The notes below the pieces were generated by a model. That model searched no databases, was not told the origin of the DNA, and was given only the letters and a program-made list of their open reading frames with translations. Shown here piece by piece: positions 49,840 to 60,801 of a DNA stretch of 64,000 nucleotides. The translations under genes were made by a program, and so were the position numbers. The stretch comes from Cryptomeria japonica. Taxonomy: Eukaryota > Streptophyta > Pinopsida > Cupressales > Cupressaceae. Numbering within the stretch: the first letter of the stretch is position 1; each line of letters starts with the position of its first letter. The stretch covers positions 156,546,349 through 156,610,348 of the forward strand of contig NC_081413.1 of NCBI RefSeq assembly GCF_030272615.1. Reading direction: 5' to 3'.

Positions 49840-52140
49840 TCATAGAAGAATGTGAGGAACAAAACCCCATGTGAGGAAAAAGTCCCCCCCATATGAGAGA
49901 AGGAGAGAAGTCAAACTGTGACCCCCCCTCAATGGAGAATCTGCACCAATGGAAGAAGCTCGATGTATGAAGAAACTGCTACACGAACATCGAACAACAT
50001 TCCTCCCCTTAGGAAGAAACAAAACCAAAGGTGTATCCATGAAGTCTCCCCAATCATGAAGGGAAGATGTATGAAGAAAACTCACGATGAAAGGAATCTC
50101 TGAAAACTGCTCAAGTGTCCCCATGTCGATGCTGAAAGATACCCCCTCCAAAGGTGGTAAACTGTGCCACACTGCTGAAAAAGGCACTCCAAGATCTAGT
50201 GGAGATGGATGTAGAACATGTCCCAAAGACTCATATGTCTCCTCAAAAAATAAAGAGACCTCCTCCAACTGCTGTACATAAGTATCCACAATCATGTCAA
50301 CCTCAAAAGAATGATCATGTAGAGAATGAACAAGAGGGTCAGAGTGTGCCCTCGCAACAATCGAAGAAGGATCATCTTCATCAAAGAGAAGATGAATGTC
50401 ATCAATGATGTCTCCCAAATCTACAATGTAGGATTCCACAAACAAACCTGTAATATCTGTCAAGTAATCATCCCATGAATCTGAAGCTGGAAGACAATGT
50501 ATATCCTGCTGCACTGAATCACATGAAGGCAAAACTATCGCACTATCTGCATCATCAGGTGCAATAGGTGATGTGATATCAATATGAGGAGATGAAATAC
50601 AAGACTCAAGAATGGGGTCACATGTGAGAATCCCCATGTTCAAGTGTCCAAAGTTCTCCTCAAAAACTGAACCATCACAAGAAGTGTGATCATCATGTGT
50701 AGAATCATCAAATGTGAAATCATCATCATCAACAAAATCTGAAAAGGAGTATAACCGAGATGCATGATCAACCACCCCAGTCGCAATGATAGCTCTAGTC
50801 TCCATGTCTCTAATGAAAACTGAGTCAGGTGTGAACTCCACAACTCTCTTAGTTGCGCCATGTGTGATTTGATAGATAGAAAGGAGATTGTTTGTCAAGT
50901 GGGGTACACACAACACATCATTGAAGGAGTTATCCCCAATGTCAATAGATCCTTTCCCAATCACATCCATGTATGTATGATTGCCCATCAAAATCTGTGG
51001 CATGGTGCAAGGCTCAAATGTAGAGAACATAGACTGCGAAGATGCCATATGATGAGAAGCCCCTGAATCTGGAAGCCATCTCTTTGAATCATGACTGATA
51101 GTAGCACATAAAGCTTTTCCTTTTCTTGTTGAAAAAGAGTGAGTCTTCCCACTTGTAGAAGCCATGAATGCTTGCCCTTTTCCTTTTGAATGTGAGGAAG
51201 TGGAAGTTGATGAATCATCCTTCTTGTAGACTTTAGGCAAATCAATGTTATGCTTTTTGATGATATGTGTGAGTTCATCAATCTTCTTAGAATGGCAACG
51301 ATGCTCCTCATGACCAATCTTTTTACAATAAGCACAAGTAGGTCTCTCCCTCTTTGGTGAATTATCTCTCTTGGAAGAGGATGAATCTCCTTGTTTTGGA
51401 GAAGATGGTGCTTTTTCTTTAGGCTTTGATTGCCATTTCTTCTTGTTTGAGTTGTCCTTTCCTTGATTTCCTTTGTTCCCTTGATTTGCCACTAATGCTT
51501 GAGACTTAGAAGCCTTAAGAATGCCCATGCTTATCAACTTAGTTTGTTCCATCATCAACATTTCATTGAAAACATCAAATGTAGGCATTTTGTAGCTTGA
51601 ACCCATTGTCATCCTATGGGTTTGGAAACTAGAAACAAATGTTGCATATTCTTGTGGAAGCTTGCCTATCAAGTTGAATATCAATTGAGTATCCTTCTTA
51701 TCAATGCCACAATCTTTGAGTTGTGCCCTCAACTCATTTGCCTTAGTGACATAATCTTGTATAGTATCAAAGTTCTTGGGATCTAACATGGTGAGATCAC
51801 TATCAATTTGATATCCCCTAATCTCATCAACTTGACCATACAAGTCTTGAAACTTTTGCCAAGCATCCTTGATTAGAGTACATTTCTCAATATGAAAAAT
51901 GAGATCCTTTGATACATACTTTCTTTAGGTACCAATTGCCATGATATTTTTAGTGAGCCAATCCAAGTGACCATCTGGATCAACCTTAGGATCAATGGGA
52001 GCAACAATAGTTCCATCAATGTAATGAGTGAGTCCTTTTTCCATAAGTTTACTCCATGCATCAATTTTCCAAGTAGCATAATTATGTGGAGTTAAGAGAG
52101 GAAACTTAGAAGAACCCGTAGCAACAAAAAGGAAGGAACA
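49840..52140 (-). pseudogene. Gag-protease frame with an unexplained acidic C-terminal extension
   Basis: The N-terminal part (KFPLLTPHNYATWKIDAW...) is typical copia gag. It has no ATG at the expected start: GTT stands before GCTACGGGTTCT. An in-frame TAA lies at 51,925-51,927. The remaining 667-residue frame (51,843-49,840) is intact. It contains a zinc knuckle CAYCKKIGHEEHRC (residues 170-183), an aspartic protease site WLPDSGASHHM (about 256-266) and the usual post-protease region to about residue 365. From there on, about 300 residues are Asp/Ser/His-rich (FVDDDDFTFDDSTHDDH...) and match no integrase or RT motif that I know. The acidic tail occupies the place of the missing pol genes. 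Confidence 0.85.
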
Positions 52141-53817
52141 CAAGAGCACAAAAGCACAAGAGACACCCCCCCCAAATTCAATCAATCAAAGTACCCCCCC
52201 TAAAGTGATGATTTTGGCACTTTATACTTAGTGCGATTACAATGAGCCACTTGCAAAACAAGGCAAAGTGGACTTATGATGCAAATTTTACAACTTCTCA
52301 AATGAGATACAAGAGACTTCAATCAATAGTGCAATGAATCTAACTGAGATTCAAGCAAATATACAAGTACCAAGAGAGCCAAACAAGGCCAAAATATGAA
52401 AGTACAATTTATACTTACAATGGCATCAATCTGATAGCGTCATGTGAAAGTAGACAAAAAAACACGCACTTTCAAAAAAAACAGCACCTGAAAAGGAGGT
52501 CGTATGACCCCAAACGAAGCCTCTGAAGTTGCAAAAACTGGGATTACTCAGGTACAGTCACCAAAAACTTCATTTTCTAAAAAATCCGTGCATCAAAATC
52601 AAAAAATTTCTTCACCACTGCGGAGAGCACGAAATTCTAGCCCATTTCAAAAAAAATTGCACCCAAAAAGGAGCAAAAATGAGCAAGTTATGGCCATTTG
52701 AAGTTGAACTACAAAATCAAAAAGCTCAATGAGAGGGGGGTCCAAAAATTTTCAAACCCTGCTGATGTGGCGCTGATGTCAGCAAGTCACTGGGTTAAAT
52801 TTAATGGCCGTATGACCGTCACAAAAACTTCGCCCTCTGCTGACTGGGCGTCCGTACTGTACGGACTGACGACATGGCAGGTGACTGTGCAGTCCGTACT
52901 GTACGGATTTGCTGACTGGGCAGGCTGATTCGACTGCTGATGTGGCGGCCGTACGGATATCTGCATGTAGGGTTTGTACCCGCGGGCCAGTGGCCGCCTG
53001 CCACGGGGCAGGCGCGGGTTCACCGGGTTAGGTTGACCACCGGGGAGTGAGGCGCCGGAGCCAAGGTGCCGGCGTGTGGAGCGAGGCAGTGGCGGGTCTG
53101 ACCTGTGCGGAGCCGGGAGGACGCGACGTGTACCGGTGGGGACCTTGGGCGTTGGTGCGGCAGCGGTCGGTGTCGCCAAAGGTCGAGGGAACTTGCGTGC
53201 GGAGCGAGGCGGAGACCGGTGGGAAGGACACGGCACGTCGGCGGACGGGACGAGTTGCGGGTTTCGTACAGGTACGGGTGGCGGTGCGTGGACGTGAGTT
53301 GACAAGTGGTACGCGCGGCGTTCGGAGTAGGGAAGTCACGGCAGTAGCGACCGACAGCAATCTGCGGGACTCGACACGGGGAACGCTATGACAGATAGGA
53401 CGATGGGACGCGCAGGTCTGTACCTGCAATCTGCAGACTGCGGAATACGGGGGGGGTTTGCGGACCCCCCAAAAATTGATTCTTTGATAATTTTTTTTTG
53501 ATTTTTTTTTTCGACTTTTTCAAAAAAAAATTTTGTTTCTTTTTTAATTTTTCGAAAAATATTTCAGAAAAATAATTTTTTTTTTTTGAAAAATATATAA
53601 ATAATTCGAAATCCGTACGAATATGGCAAAATTGGAGAATTTTTTTTTTCTCACCAAAATAGGCCGACTTTATAACCAAAATTCATGGAAATGGCCTTTT
53701 GGACGCAATGGCGGGGTTGGATCTGGTCTAGGACGTCTCCAAAAGATGCTGCTCCTCATATCTGCCTCTTAACGTCACAATAATGCCTCTTCAAGATGAA
53801 TCAATGAAGCCCCAATG
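52141..53817 (-). other. Long leader of the non-autonomous element, with a GC-rich island
   Basis: Noncoding DNA between the PBS and gag. Positions 52,790-53,460 are strongly GC- and CpG-rich amid AT-rich DNA. They include two copies of the palindrome TCCGTACTGTACGGA (about 52,850 and 52,898). A T/A-rich tract (53,475-53,660) follows. Frames on both strands in the GC-rich part are Arg/Pro-rich composition artefacts. Confidence 0.6.
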
Positions 53818-53829
53818 GCTCTGATACCA
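53818..53829 (-). promoter_or_regulatory. Primer binding site of the non-autonomous element
   Basis: The minus strand reads TGGTATCAGAGC directly after the 5' LTR end (ACA), complementary to initiator tRNA-Met. Confidence 0.92.
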
Positions 53830-54318
53830 TGTTAGATTTTGCCAAGATCAAGAGTTCAATGAAATGTACAAAATAAAGACACAATATAGGACAAGAATAA
53901 ACTGTATTCTCATCAATAGAAAATGATCAATAATCAACTGGATTAACCAATACAATGAATAGAGGCCTGCTTATATAGGCAAGGCCATATGGATGTATGA
54001 GCACACAAATATGACATGTGGCTCAATGAGAAACAAGGGTAGGTAGGAAATAGGTGTGGGTAGGTAGGAGAAATAATATAATATTCCACATGAGGTGGAT
54101 CACCCACCGAAGGTGGAATTATCACTCCACAATAAGTGGATGTGATAGTGTAATAACAAGATCAACACCATAAAAGGTGGAATTTCTCCTACACACACTA
54201 TCCCAATGTGGCACAAACACCCAAGTTTCTCATATCCAAACTACTATGGAATGCATTATCCTAAGTAAACTTAAGTAAGTGTAATAATATCCAAGATGAA
54301 TAATTATTTACACCAACA
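53830..54318 (-). repeat. 5' LTR of the non-autonomous copia element
   Basis: 489 bp and nearly identical to 49,129-49,617, for example AGAGTTCAATG against AGAGCTCAATG near the start. Confidence 0.93.
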
Positions 54319-54659
54319 TAGTGAAATCACTAAGGGATTGGAAGCTTGAAACCTCTTGGGGGCACATGAATGGGTGGAAAAACCATGAATTAGACCTGAC
54401 CTAACCTCGCTAAGACCTAAGAAGGTGTGGAACAAGCCTAACCCTTATTAGCCTAAGTAAGGGTTCTTGGATCTCATGAGTAGGTGAGACCCTAGGAGTA
54501 GTTTTTCAACTTGTTGGTGGGTGGATTGGGAAAGGTTAGGGGATTCCACAAGCAGGGGAAGTCCTAGAGGCCCTAGGGTGTGGTTGGAACACCTGGTGAT
54601 CCAAGGAAGGGATCCAAGAGCATAAACTAGGCTAGTCTATCCCGAACCCCATCCCATCA

Positions 54660-56110
54660 TCAAATTTCATCAATCTGAGCAATCAAACAACTTTTATCAC
54701 CAACATTAAAGTGAAAGATATTACCTTTTGTCATTGTACTTGGTGCAATGTCAATTCTAGAACCACTCAAGATCTTACACTTGCCATTCTTGAATTGTAA
54801 ATCATATTCCTTGTCAACCATCTATCCAACACTCAGAAGATTATTCTTTAGACCTTCTACATACAAGACATCATCAGTATTGTGCTTACCATCAAGAGAA
54901 ATAGAACCTCTACCATGGATTATACCAGCTTTGTCATCATCAAATCTTAGTACACCACCATAATACTTTTTCATACTCACAAACTTACTCTTATCACCGT
55001 CATATGATGAAAGCCTCCACTGTCAATAACCCATTCATCTTTCTCTTCAACTTTAGTAGCCAAAACTTTCTCCTCATTAATGCAGCTAGTAGAATCAATA
55101 GTCACCAGATCATCTTCCTTGATAGAAATAAACACCCATTCATCTCCTGAGTTTTCTTTATTAGATTCATCATCTGTCACACCTTCATTAGCAACACAAT
55201 AACATTTCTTCTAATATTTAGGCTTGTATGGCTTGGACTTAGGAACTCTTTTCAGACACCTTGAGGTAAAATGTCCTATCTTATTACATGAAAAGAATTT
55301 AAGAGGAAAATTTCCTTCATACTTACCGACTAATTTAGGAAATCTTCTAGCAATCAGGGCTTCAAGCTCCTCAAGCTCTCTTTCTTCTTCTTCAAGTTCT
55401 CTCATCTCCTTCTCATATCTGGACACCCTTGTAGAACTTTCTCCTGGATCATATTTCTACTTCTTGGAAATAGCAACTTTGAATGCAGATTCTGACTTAG
55501 GAAGAGTTTCACCAATTTCGCTTGACTCAAAGGTAGCGAGCTTTCCAATTAGCATGTCTCTAGTCACATTTGTCATGGTCTGGATCTCCTCAATAGCGTT
55601 GGACTTCTGCTTGTAAGTAGGAGGCAAGGATCTCAACACTTTAGCTACAACCTCTAATTCTTCCAACACTCCACCGACACATCTGATATTCAACACAAGC
55701 TCATTTACTTTCTGCATAAAAGAGGTAATATTCTCATCTTCACCCATCTTCAACATCTCATACTTTCCCTTTAGGCTTTGCAACTTAGAAACTTTCACAT
55801 GACTGTCACCTTCATATAAAGTGTCCAACTTCTTCTAGATCTCATGAGCAGTCTGCAAATCCATAACATTAATCATCTCAGAATCAGTCAGGGCACTCAA
55901 CAATACTTCCTTACCTCTAATATTGTATTCAACTTCCTTTATCTCATCCGGAGTTGTAAGACCATTCGGAAGAACATTATACATATTCTTAGTAATCTTG
56001 CAGTAATATTTATTGATGCATCTCAAGTGACACTCCATCCAGTTTTTCCAAACAGTGTAATTCGTTCCATCAAATCTTGGACTATCCCTCTTGTAAGCAT
56101 AGGTTGCCAT
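54660..56110 (-). pseudogene. Copia gag and protease, N-terminal half of the polyprotein
   Basis: The ATG at 56,108-56,110 starts MATYAYKRDSPRFDGTNYT, a copia gag start just downstream of the PBS. One frame continues to about 54,977 with in-frame TAG stops at 55,835, 55,457 and 55,211. The zinc knuckle reads FFSCNKIGHFTSRC, where the first Cys has become Phe. The protease site EWVIDSGGFHHMT lies at about 55,010. Further pre-integrase sequence (KCKILSGSRIDIA type) runs to the chromovirus boundary at 54,660. Confidence 0.9.
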
Positions 56111-56152
56111 CCCGGATAACCTCAAGTGGTCAAGCTTCTTTCAAAGAATCTA

Positions 56153-56164
56153 GCTTTGATACCA
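56153..56164 (-). promoter_or_regulatory. Primer binding site of the main copia element
   Basis: The minus strand reads TGGTATCAAAGC two bases after the 5' LTR end. It differs by one base from the TGGTATCAGAGC initiator-Met site of the other two elements. Confidence 0.9.
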
Positions 56165-56166
56165 AT

Positions 56167-57502
56167 TGTTGGCAACAAGGTAGCAAACTAAGAGAGGTTG
56201 GGGGGGGGGGGTGAATCAATTTTCTGACAAAACTTTATTCAACTCAAACATGATTTCAAATCTGATAATTAACAATGAAAGCAAAAATCAACACCACATC
56301 AATAACACACATAACACCAAGATTTTTGACGTGGAAAATCCGGTTAAGGGACAAACCACGGTGGGAACCTACCCACAATATGATGATACCCTGAATGCAC
56401 ATGCATTCAGGCACACTTCCTAGAGCTCACTGCTCAAAACACATAACAAGAAGGGTTACAACCCTGGGGAAGGCTCACTACCTTACAAAAACATTCAAAT
56501 TACATCCAGAAGATCAAATAACTGATAGAATAGCATCTCCTCATGCCTGGTTACAACTCCGGTTAAGCACACAATTTGATCTTCTCTGCCACACTTCTTC
56601 ACACTGCCGAAAGATCAAAACATTTGTTCGCATACTTATCCGATCACACACATTTGGATATACTCGCATATACATCTCTCATATGATTATTACATATATT
56701 TATACAAATCATCAACCTATATTTCAAGGTCGGCTCAACACACATCACAAATTACAAAGCTATAACCATACATGCTACAACATTACATGTAGACCAAAAC
56801 AATGTCGGCTACGACATAGTATAGACCTACATAAATACCTCAAACAAGAAACACCTCCAAGAATTATGACTCAAACATCCGCAACACACTACAATCATTA
56901 TGTCGGCCAAGAACATGAAGAACACCACCAGATAAGGAAAATCATCAATAACACACACATCGATTAATGCATACCATCAACACGGATAGGACATGATCTA
57001 GAAACATCCACAAGTATTATGAATTACCATAGCAACAACCACAACATCACCACTTACTAAAATCTTCATCATCATTATACCAAACTTCAAGAACACTAAC
57101 TGAATTGACTGTCAAACTGAAAGATTCACTTGCAGACCTCTAAATCATAGACCATCTAAATTGAGGACACATATGAACATACCAAACACTCTGCCAAATC
57201 CGCAAACCAAGATATTGCAATGCAGAGCAAAATCCAGAACACTGATCAACACCGAACAACTTAAAAACCAACGACAATACTAGATCTCATAACTCGATCA
57301 AATCTCCATGAGAACCTCTAAAAATTTAGTTGAATCAACTAGAGATACTTATCTCAAAACCCTTTAATCCGCAACAACTAATCTGCAACACATTGGCCGA
57401 ACCAACTCACTTAATCTGACTGCAACACTGAAACACATAGAGGAATATTTTGACATCAAGGACAACACACCATTCCAATAAACTTCTCAATAATATCCAA
57501 CA
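56167..57502 (-). repeat. 5' LTR of the main copia element; carries the empty TTAA site
   Basis: 1,336 bp, uninterrupted, TG...CA. It provides the pre-insertion sequence for both insertions in the sister LTR: TTAA at 57,411-57,414, and GGTTACAACTCCGG near 56,550. Confidence 0.93.
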
Positions 57503-57507
57503 AAGTA

Positions 57508-58688
57508 TTCATAAGTCAATGACTCAAAACTCTATGTAGACTATAGGATTAGGGGCATAACATTCCCCCTCTTCAAACAAAAAATTCCTCAACATTGATC
57601 TAGTGTGGATGCTTCTACATAAAAAAATTATCTTTCCATGTGGCAAATTTAAGAAGAAAATACTTTTATTTATGAGGTACTCCATGATTTTCCCAATCCT
57701 AAGCTTATTTCTACATATATAAAAATTAACTCAAGATCCAAGATGGGTCTTCCTTGTGCATCTAGTTAAAGTAGCACAAACTATATCAAAATTTTACACT
57801 AATCCAGATGCTTCTTTATTTTGTTGTATTTTCCTTGTTCTCTTTGAGACTAAAGTGTACCTCTTGTTGGTGTTGAATGTGTTCTTTGCTGCACCCTCAA
57901 AGAAGATGTGATGGATAGTTGGTAGTGCCTTGTTACTATTCAAATGAAATGATCATGATCTACTTTGGGAGGCAATATTTTTAGGAATACGTGTTGTACA
58001 ACTTGTACAATATGGAGTATTTAATTATGTAAAGTAAATAGATATTTAGTTGTAGGACATCTAGGAGATGTGTTTAGGCACATTAGATATTTATTTGGGT
58101 CACTTGTAAAGTTGTGTATAATATTGCATTAGTTATTTTAAGTGTAGGAGACATAAAATAATTAATTATCACTTGAGAAATTATTAAATAATGTGAATAA
58201 AAAAGTAAATAACGGGTGAATGATTTTGTGTACTCATGGTTTTGAGGCACATGGTTTTATCTTACTACTTGGTTGTATTTGTGTGAGCTTAAGTCTATGA
58301 AAGAAAGCACATGTTTAGTGGTTAGGTTTTGTTGGGTGAGTGGGTTTTCATTGTATTCAAACTTCTTTTGAGGAGTGTATATGTGAAGCATGGAATGGGA
58401 TGGGTAGATTCATGTTTGGACACATGGAAGATGCATACGAGAGGCTTGATGTTTTAGAAGTGTTCATGGAAATTTTGTAAACACATTGTAATATTGTATT
58501 ATTGAATAACACATGGAGTGTGGATGATTTTGGAAGTTGAATTTTTCACTCTTGACGATTTTCTCAAAGTATGTCTCGTCTTATCATGTGGATTGTCTAT
58601 TTGATCTATGCATTATGGTTTTTCTATAAGATTGTATGCATACTTTTTTCTCATGGGGTTATGTGCGAAAAAAATTTAACATTCTGGG
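57508..58688. other. No gene seen
   Basis: Continuation of the DNA that flanks the copia element on the left (to 23,437). No recognisable frame. Confidence 0.5.
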
Positions 58689-59474
58689 TGTATATGGTGA
58701 AAATGGAAACAACAATGATGAAAGACTAAATGAATTCAACCACAAAAACCCTAGCCTAATAACAACAAAGATCCACCATAACATATGAAGATTACCTAAG
58801 ACAATGTAAATCAAATGAAATCACAAAGATTATACCATCACATGTCCAACAGGGTTTGGATCTCCATTCTTCCTATCTCCATTGATCTTGCTTGATATAT
58901 TTGCTCTTAGATTTTATGTATGCACAAGAGCTCAACAAAGAACGGAAATGTGGTTGCAAGTAGGATCGCATATGAAAAGAGTAGTGTAGTCAAGTAGTCA
59001 ATTGATCAAGTAGTTAGTTAGGGTTTGATAATGAAGGAAGTATCTCCTTATATAGAAGACACTATAAGAAATGGAGGGATAAGATTGAGAGGTGTAAAAG
59101 GAGGTCGACTATGATTAGAGGGTAGGTAAAGAAAATAATAAAATAATGAAAGGGGTAGGTAGTGTATGAATTAAGAGATGAATGACATGTGTCATGGGTA
59201 GAAAAGGTTAATGAATTAATTAAATAAATAAAGATTTATTTAATTAATAGAAGAAGTGGGACCAATTAGATAAATAAGATATTTATTTAATTTAAGAAAA
59301 GAGAAAATTTAAATAAATAAATGTATTTATTTAAATGAGAAATAAGGCTAGAAGAGGATAAATGAATTAATTAAATAAATAAAGATTTATTTAATTAATA
59401 GAAGAATTAGGCTTAGATAATTAAATAAATAAAAAATTTATTTAATTTAGACATGACAATTTTAGGTGTCTACA
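58689..59474 (-). mobile_element. Solo LTR, second copy of the 3,104-3,883 family
   Basis: TGTATATGGTGAAAATGG to AGGTGTCTACA, with perfect 5-bp duplication CTGGG (58,684-58,688 and 59,475-59,479). It aligns with 3,104-3,883 over its full length with few differences. A minus-strand TATATAAGG box lies near 59,050. Confidence 0.88.
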
Positions 59475-59708
59475 CTGGGTATATGAATTATTTCTTAACA
59501 AGGGGTATTAGAACTCTATTTCATAGTTGTGAGAGGTGTGGAATTCTAGGTTTTGCATAACAATTGTATGAATAGATCTAATGAAAATTTGAATCCATGA
59601 CAATGTAAGAACTTGATGTAGGAAATTCCAAGTTATGAGGGTTTTTTGTAGGTTTTATTTTACAGATTTGGGCTTTTGGGGTTTGGAAATTTGTTGGACT
59701 TTATAAAG

Positions 59709-60801
59709 GGGTGAACTCACAAAGCTGGTTCCCACTTTTGCCAACGAAGGAGATTGGCGAAAGTGAAAAATTTTGTTTACGAGGGGTTCGAGCGAAGTGG
59801 GGGTGTTCGAACGAAATACCCTTTAGGGTTCGAGCGAAGACCCCACTTCGCTCGAACCCCATCTTTCGAGCGAAGCACCTTTAATGCCCTTTTATGTCAT
59901 TTTTCAATTATAGCGCGGGGGTTCGATCGAACCCCCCTTCATTCGAACCCCCCTAAAAATAGGGGGTTCGCTCGAACCCCCCTTTGTTCGAACCCCTTTT
60001 TTAACACTTCTCTGAAAATTTCTACATTTTTTTGCAGATTTTTGGCCTTGAAACCTCTAGTTGAAGGCTCAAATGGAATGATCTTGACAACCCAAAATGT
60101 AGTATTATAGTCCTCGAAGCAAGCTTTCCAATGAATATAATTTTATTACATATTGAGTTTATTATGAACTTGTTTTTTTAATTATACCAAATATAGGTTT
60201 TTCACCGAACATGAACTTCTCTGTTCAACGCATTGGAAAAAATAGGAAACTAATTTTAAAAAAATCTGAAAAATATCTAAGCCCTGGGTATTGATGTCTT
60301 CTTTCTAACAAAAAAAATAAAATTGAATTTCAATATATATAGAATAAGTTATGTGTTCAAACGTAAACCTATGTCTGAATTATGACTAGTCGGACTTCAA
60401 AACTTAATAAAATGAAAAATATTAAACATATCACTATCAAACCAACTGCAAGCCCTGGATATTGATGTTACAAACCAAAATTCAAAAGAATTGAGTTTTT
60501 ATCATTTATAGAAAAAAAGTTATGAGTTTCGGGAGACACATCACTCTTAAAAAATGTAGTTTGTTGTAAAAAACTACTTTTCGAGGGAGATGGAAATATT
60601 TTTAAAAAATCCTTCAAAAATATTTGAAAAAAATATATACAGAATCTACAGATGAAATTCTACAAATCACTAATTTACATCATCTTCAAATTCTTAATAG
60701 TTTAAAAGTTATAGTTGTCGGAAGTTGAAGATTATTTTAAAATTGTTCATCTCAGTGTCAAAAGTGGCAAAAAAGTGGGAACCATTATTGTGAGTTCACC
60801 C
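59709..60801. mobile_element. 1.1-kb non-coding TIR element related to the TTAA transposon
   Basis: Ends GGGTGAACTCACAAAGCTGG (59,709) and, on the other strand, GGGTGAACTCACAATAATGG (60,801) form 34-36 bp inverted repeats ending ..TTCCCACTTTT..GCC. AAAG occurs on both flanks (59,705-59,708 and 60,802-60,805). The TIR shares GGG-N6-CACAAAG(A/C)TGGT, with identical spacing, with the 12.1-kb element at 25,820. Inside are a TTCGAGCGAA repeat cluster and two copies of an AAGCCCTGG(G/A)TATTGATGT block (about 60,280 and 60,451). No coding frame is credible, so it is probably a non-autonomous, MITE-like derivative. Confidence 0.72.
59783..60000. repeat. TTCGAGCGAA-type palindrome cluster
   Basis: Eight or more copies of GGGGTTCG(A/C)(G/T)CGAA and its complement sit in about 220 bp, for example GGGTTCGAGCGAAGACCCC next to CTTCGCTCGAACCCC, and GGGGGTTCGATCGAACCCCC. 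The copies can fold into hairpins with each other. The open frame here (59,754-60,110) is a by-product. Confidence 0.75.

Larger units (their letters stand above)
49129..54318 (-). mobile_element. Non-autonomous gag-protease-only copia element
   Basis: Two 489-bp LTRs (49,129-49,617 and 53,830-54,318; TGTTAG...CCAACA) differ at only a few sites. TSD TAGTG is perfect (49,124-49,128 and 54,319-54,323). A PBS TGGTATCAGAGC abuts the 5' LTR, and a G-run PPT abuts the 3' LTR. The interior holds a gag-protease frame and a long leader but no integrase, reverse transcriptase or RNase H. It would therefore need enzymes from another copia element. It is the youngest dated insertion in the nest, because it lies in the chromovirus LTR. 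Confidence 0.92.
41653..54659 (+). mobile_element. Ty3/gypsy chromovirus inserted in the copia integrase
   Basis: Two LTRs (41,653-43,250 and 47,875-54,659) begin TGGTGTAGGA and end CCATCA. Flanks CCAAA and TCAAA are a 5-bp duplication with one change. It has a PBS TGGTATCAGAGC and a PPT GCAGAGGGGGAG. The order gag, protease, reverse transcriptase, RNase H, integrase, chromodomain is the chromovirus order. The body has several in-frame stops and frameshifts, so it is inactive. Its 3' LTR hosts a further element. Confidence 0.93.
47875..54659 (+). repeat. Chromovirus 3' LTR, interrupted by a copia-type element
   Basis: Without the 5,190-bp insertion and one TAGTG copy the length is 1,590 bp, matching the 5' LTR. 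The break lies between AAAATAGTG (49,128) and TAGTGAAATCAC (54,319). Confidence 0.92.
23443..57502 (-). mobile_element. Ty1/copia retrotransposon, host of all nested insertions
   Basis: Ends are TGTTGGCAACAA at 23,443 and AATATCCAACA at 57,502, with perfect 5-bp duplication AAGTA (23,438-23,442 and 57,503-57,507). The coding order on the minus strand is gag, protease, integrase, reverse transcriptase, RNase H, which is the copia order. A PBS TGGTATCAAAGC matching initiator tRNA-Met lies beside the 5' LTR (56,153-56,164). A purine tract AAAGGGGGAGA adjoins the 3' LTR (38,021-38,035). Without the insertions the element would be about 7 kb. All its frames carry stops and frameshifts, so it is inactive. 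Confidence 0.93.

Noticed and set aside
52787-53429. Arg/Pro-rich frames on both strands
   Set aside because: Artefacts of the GC-rich leader. No motif is seen and all frames are open together.
59754-60110. 118-codon frame with FxRTP-type repeats
   Set aside because: Produced by the TTCGAGCGAA palindrome array inside a TIR element.
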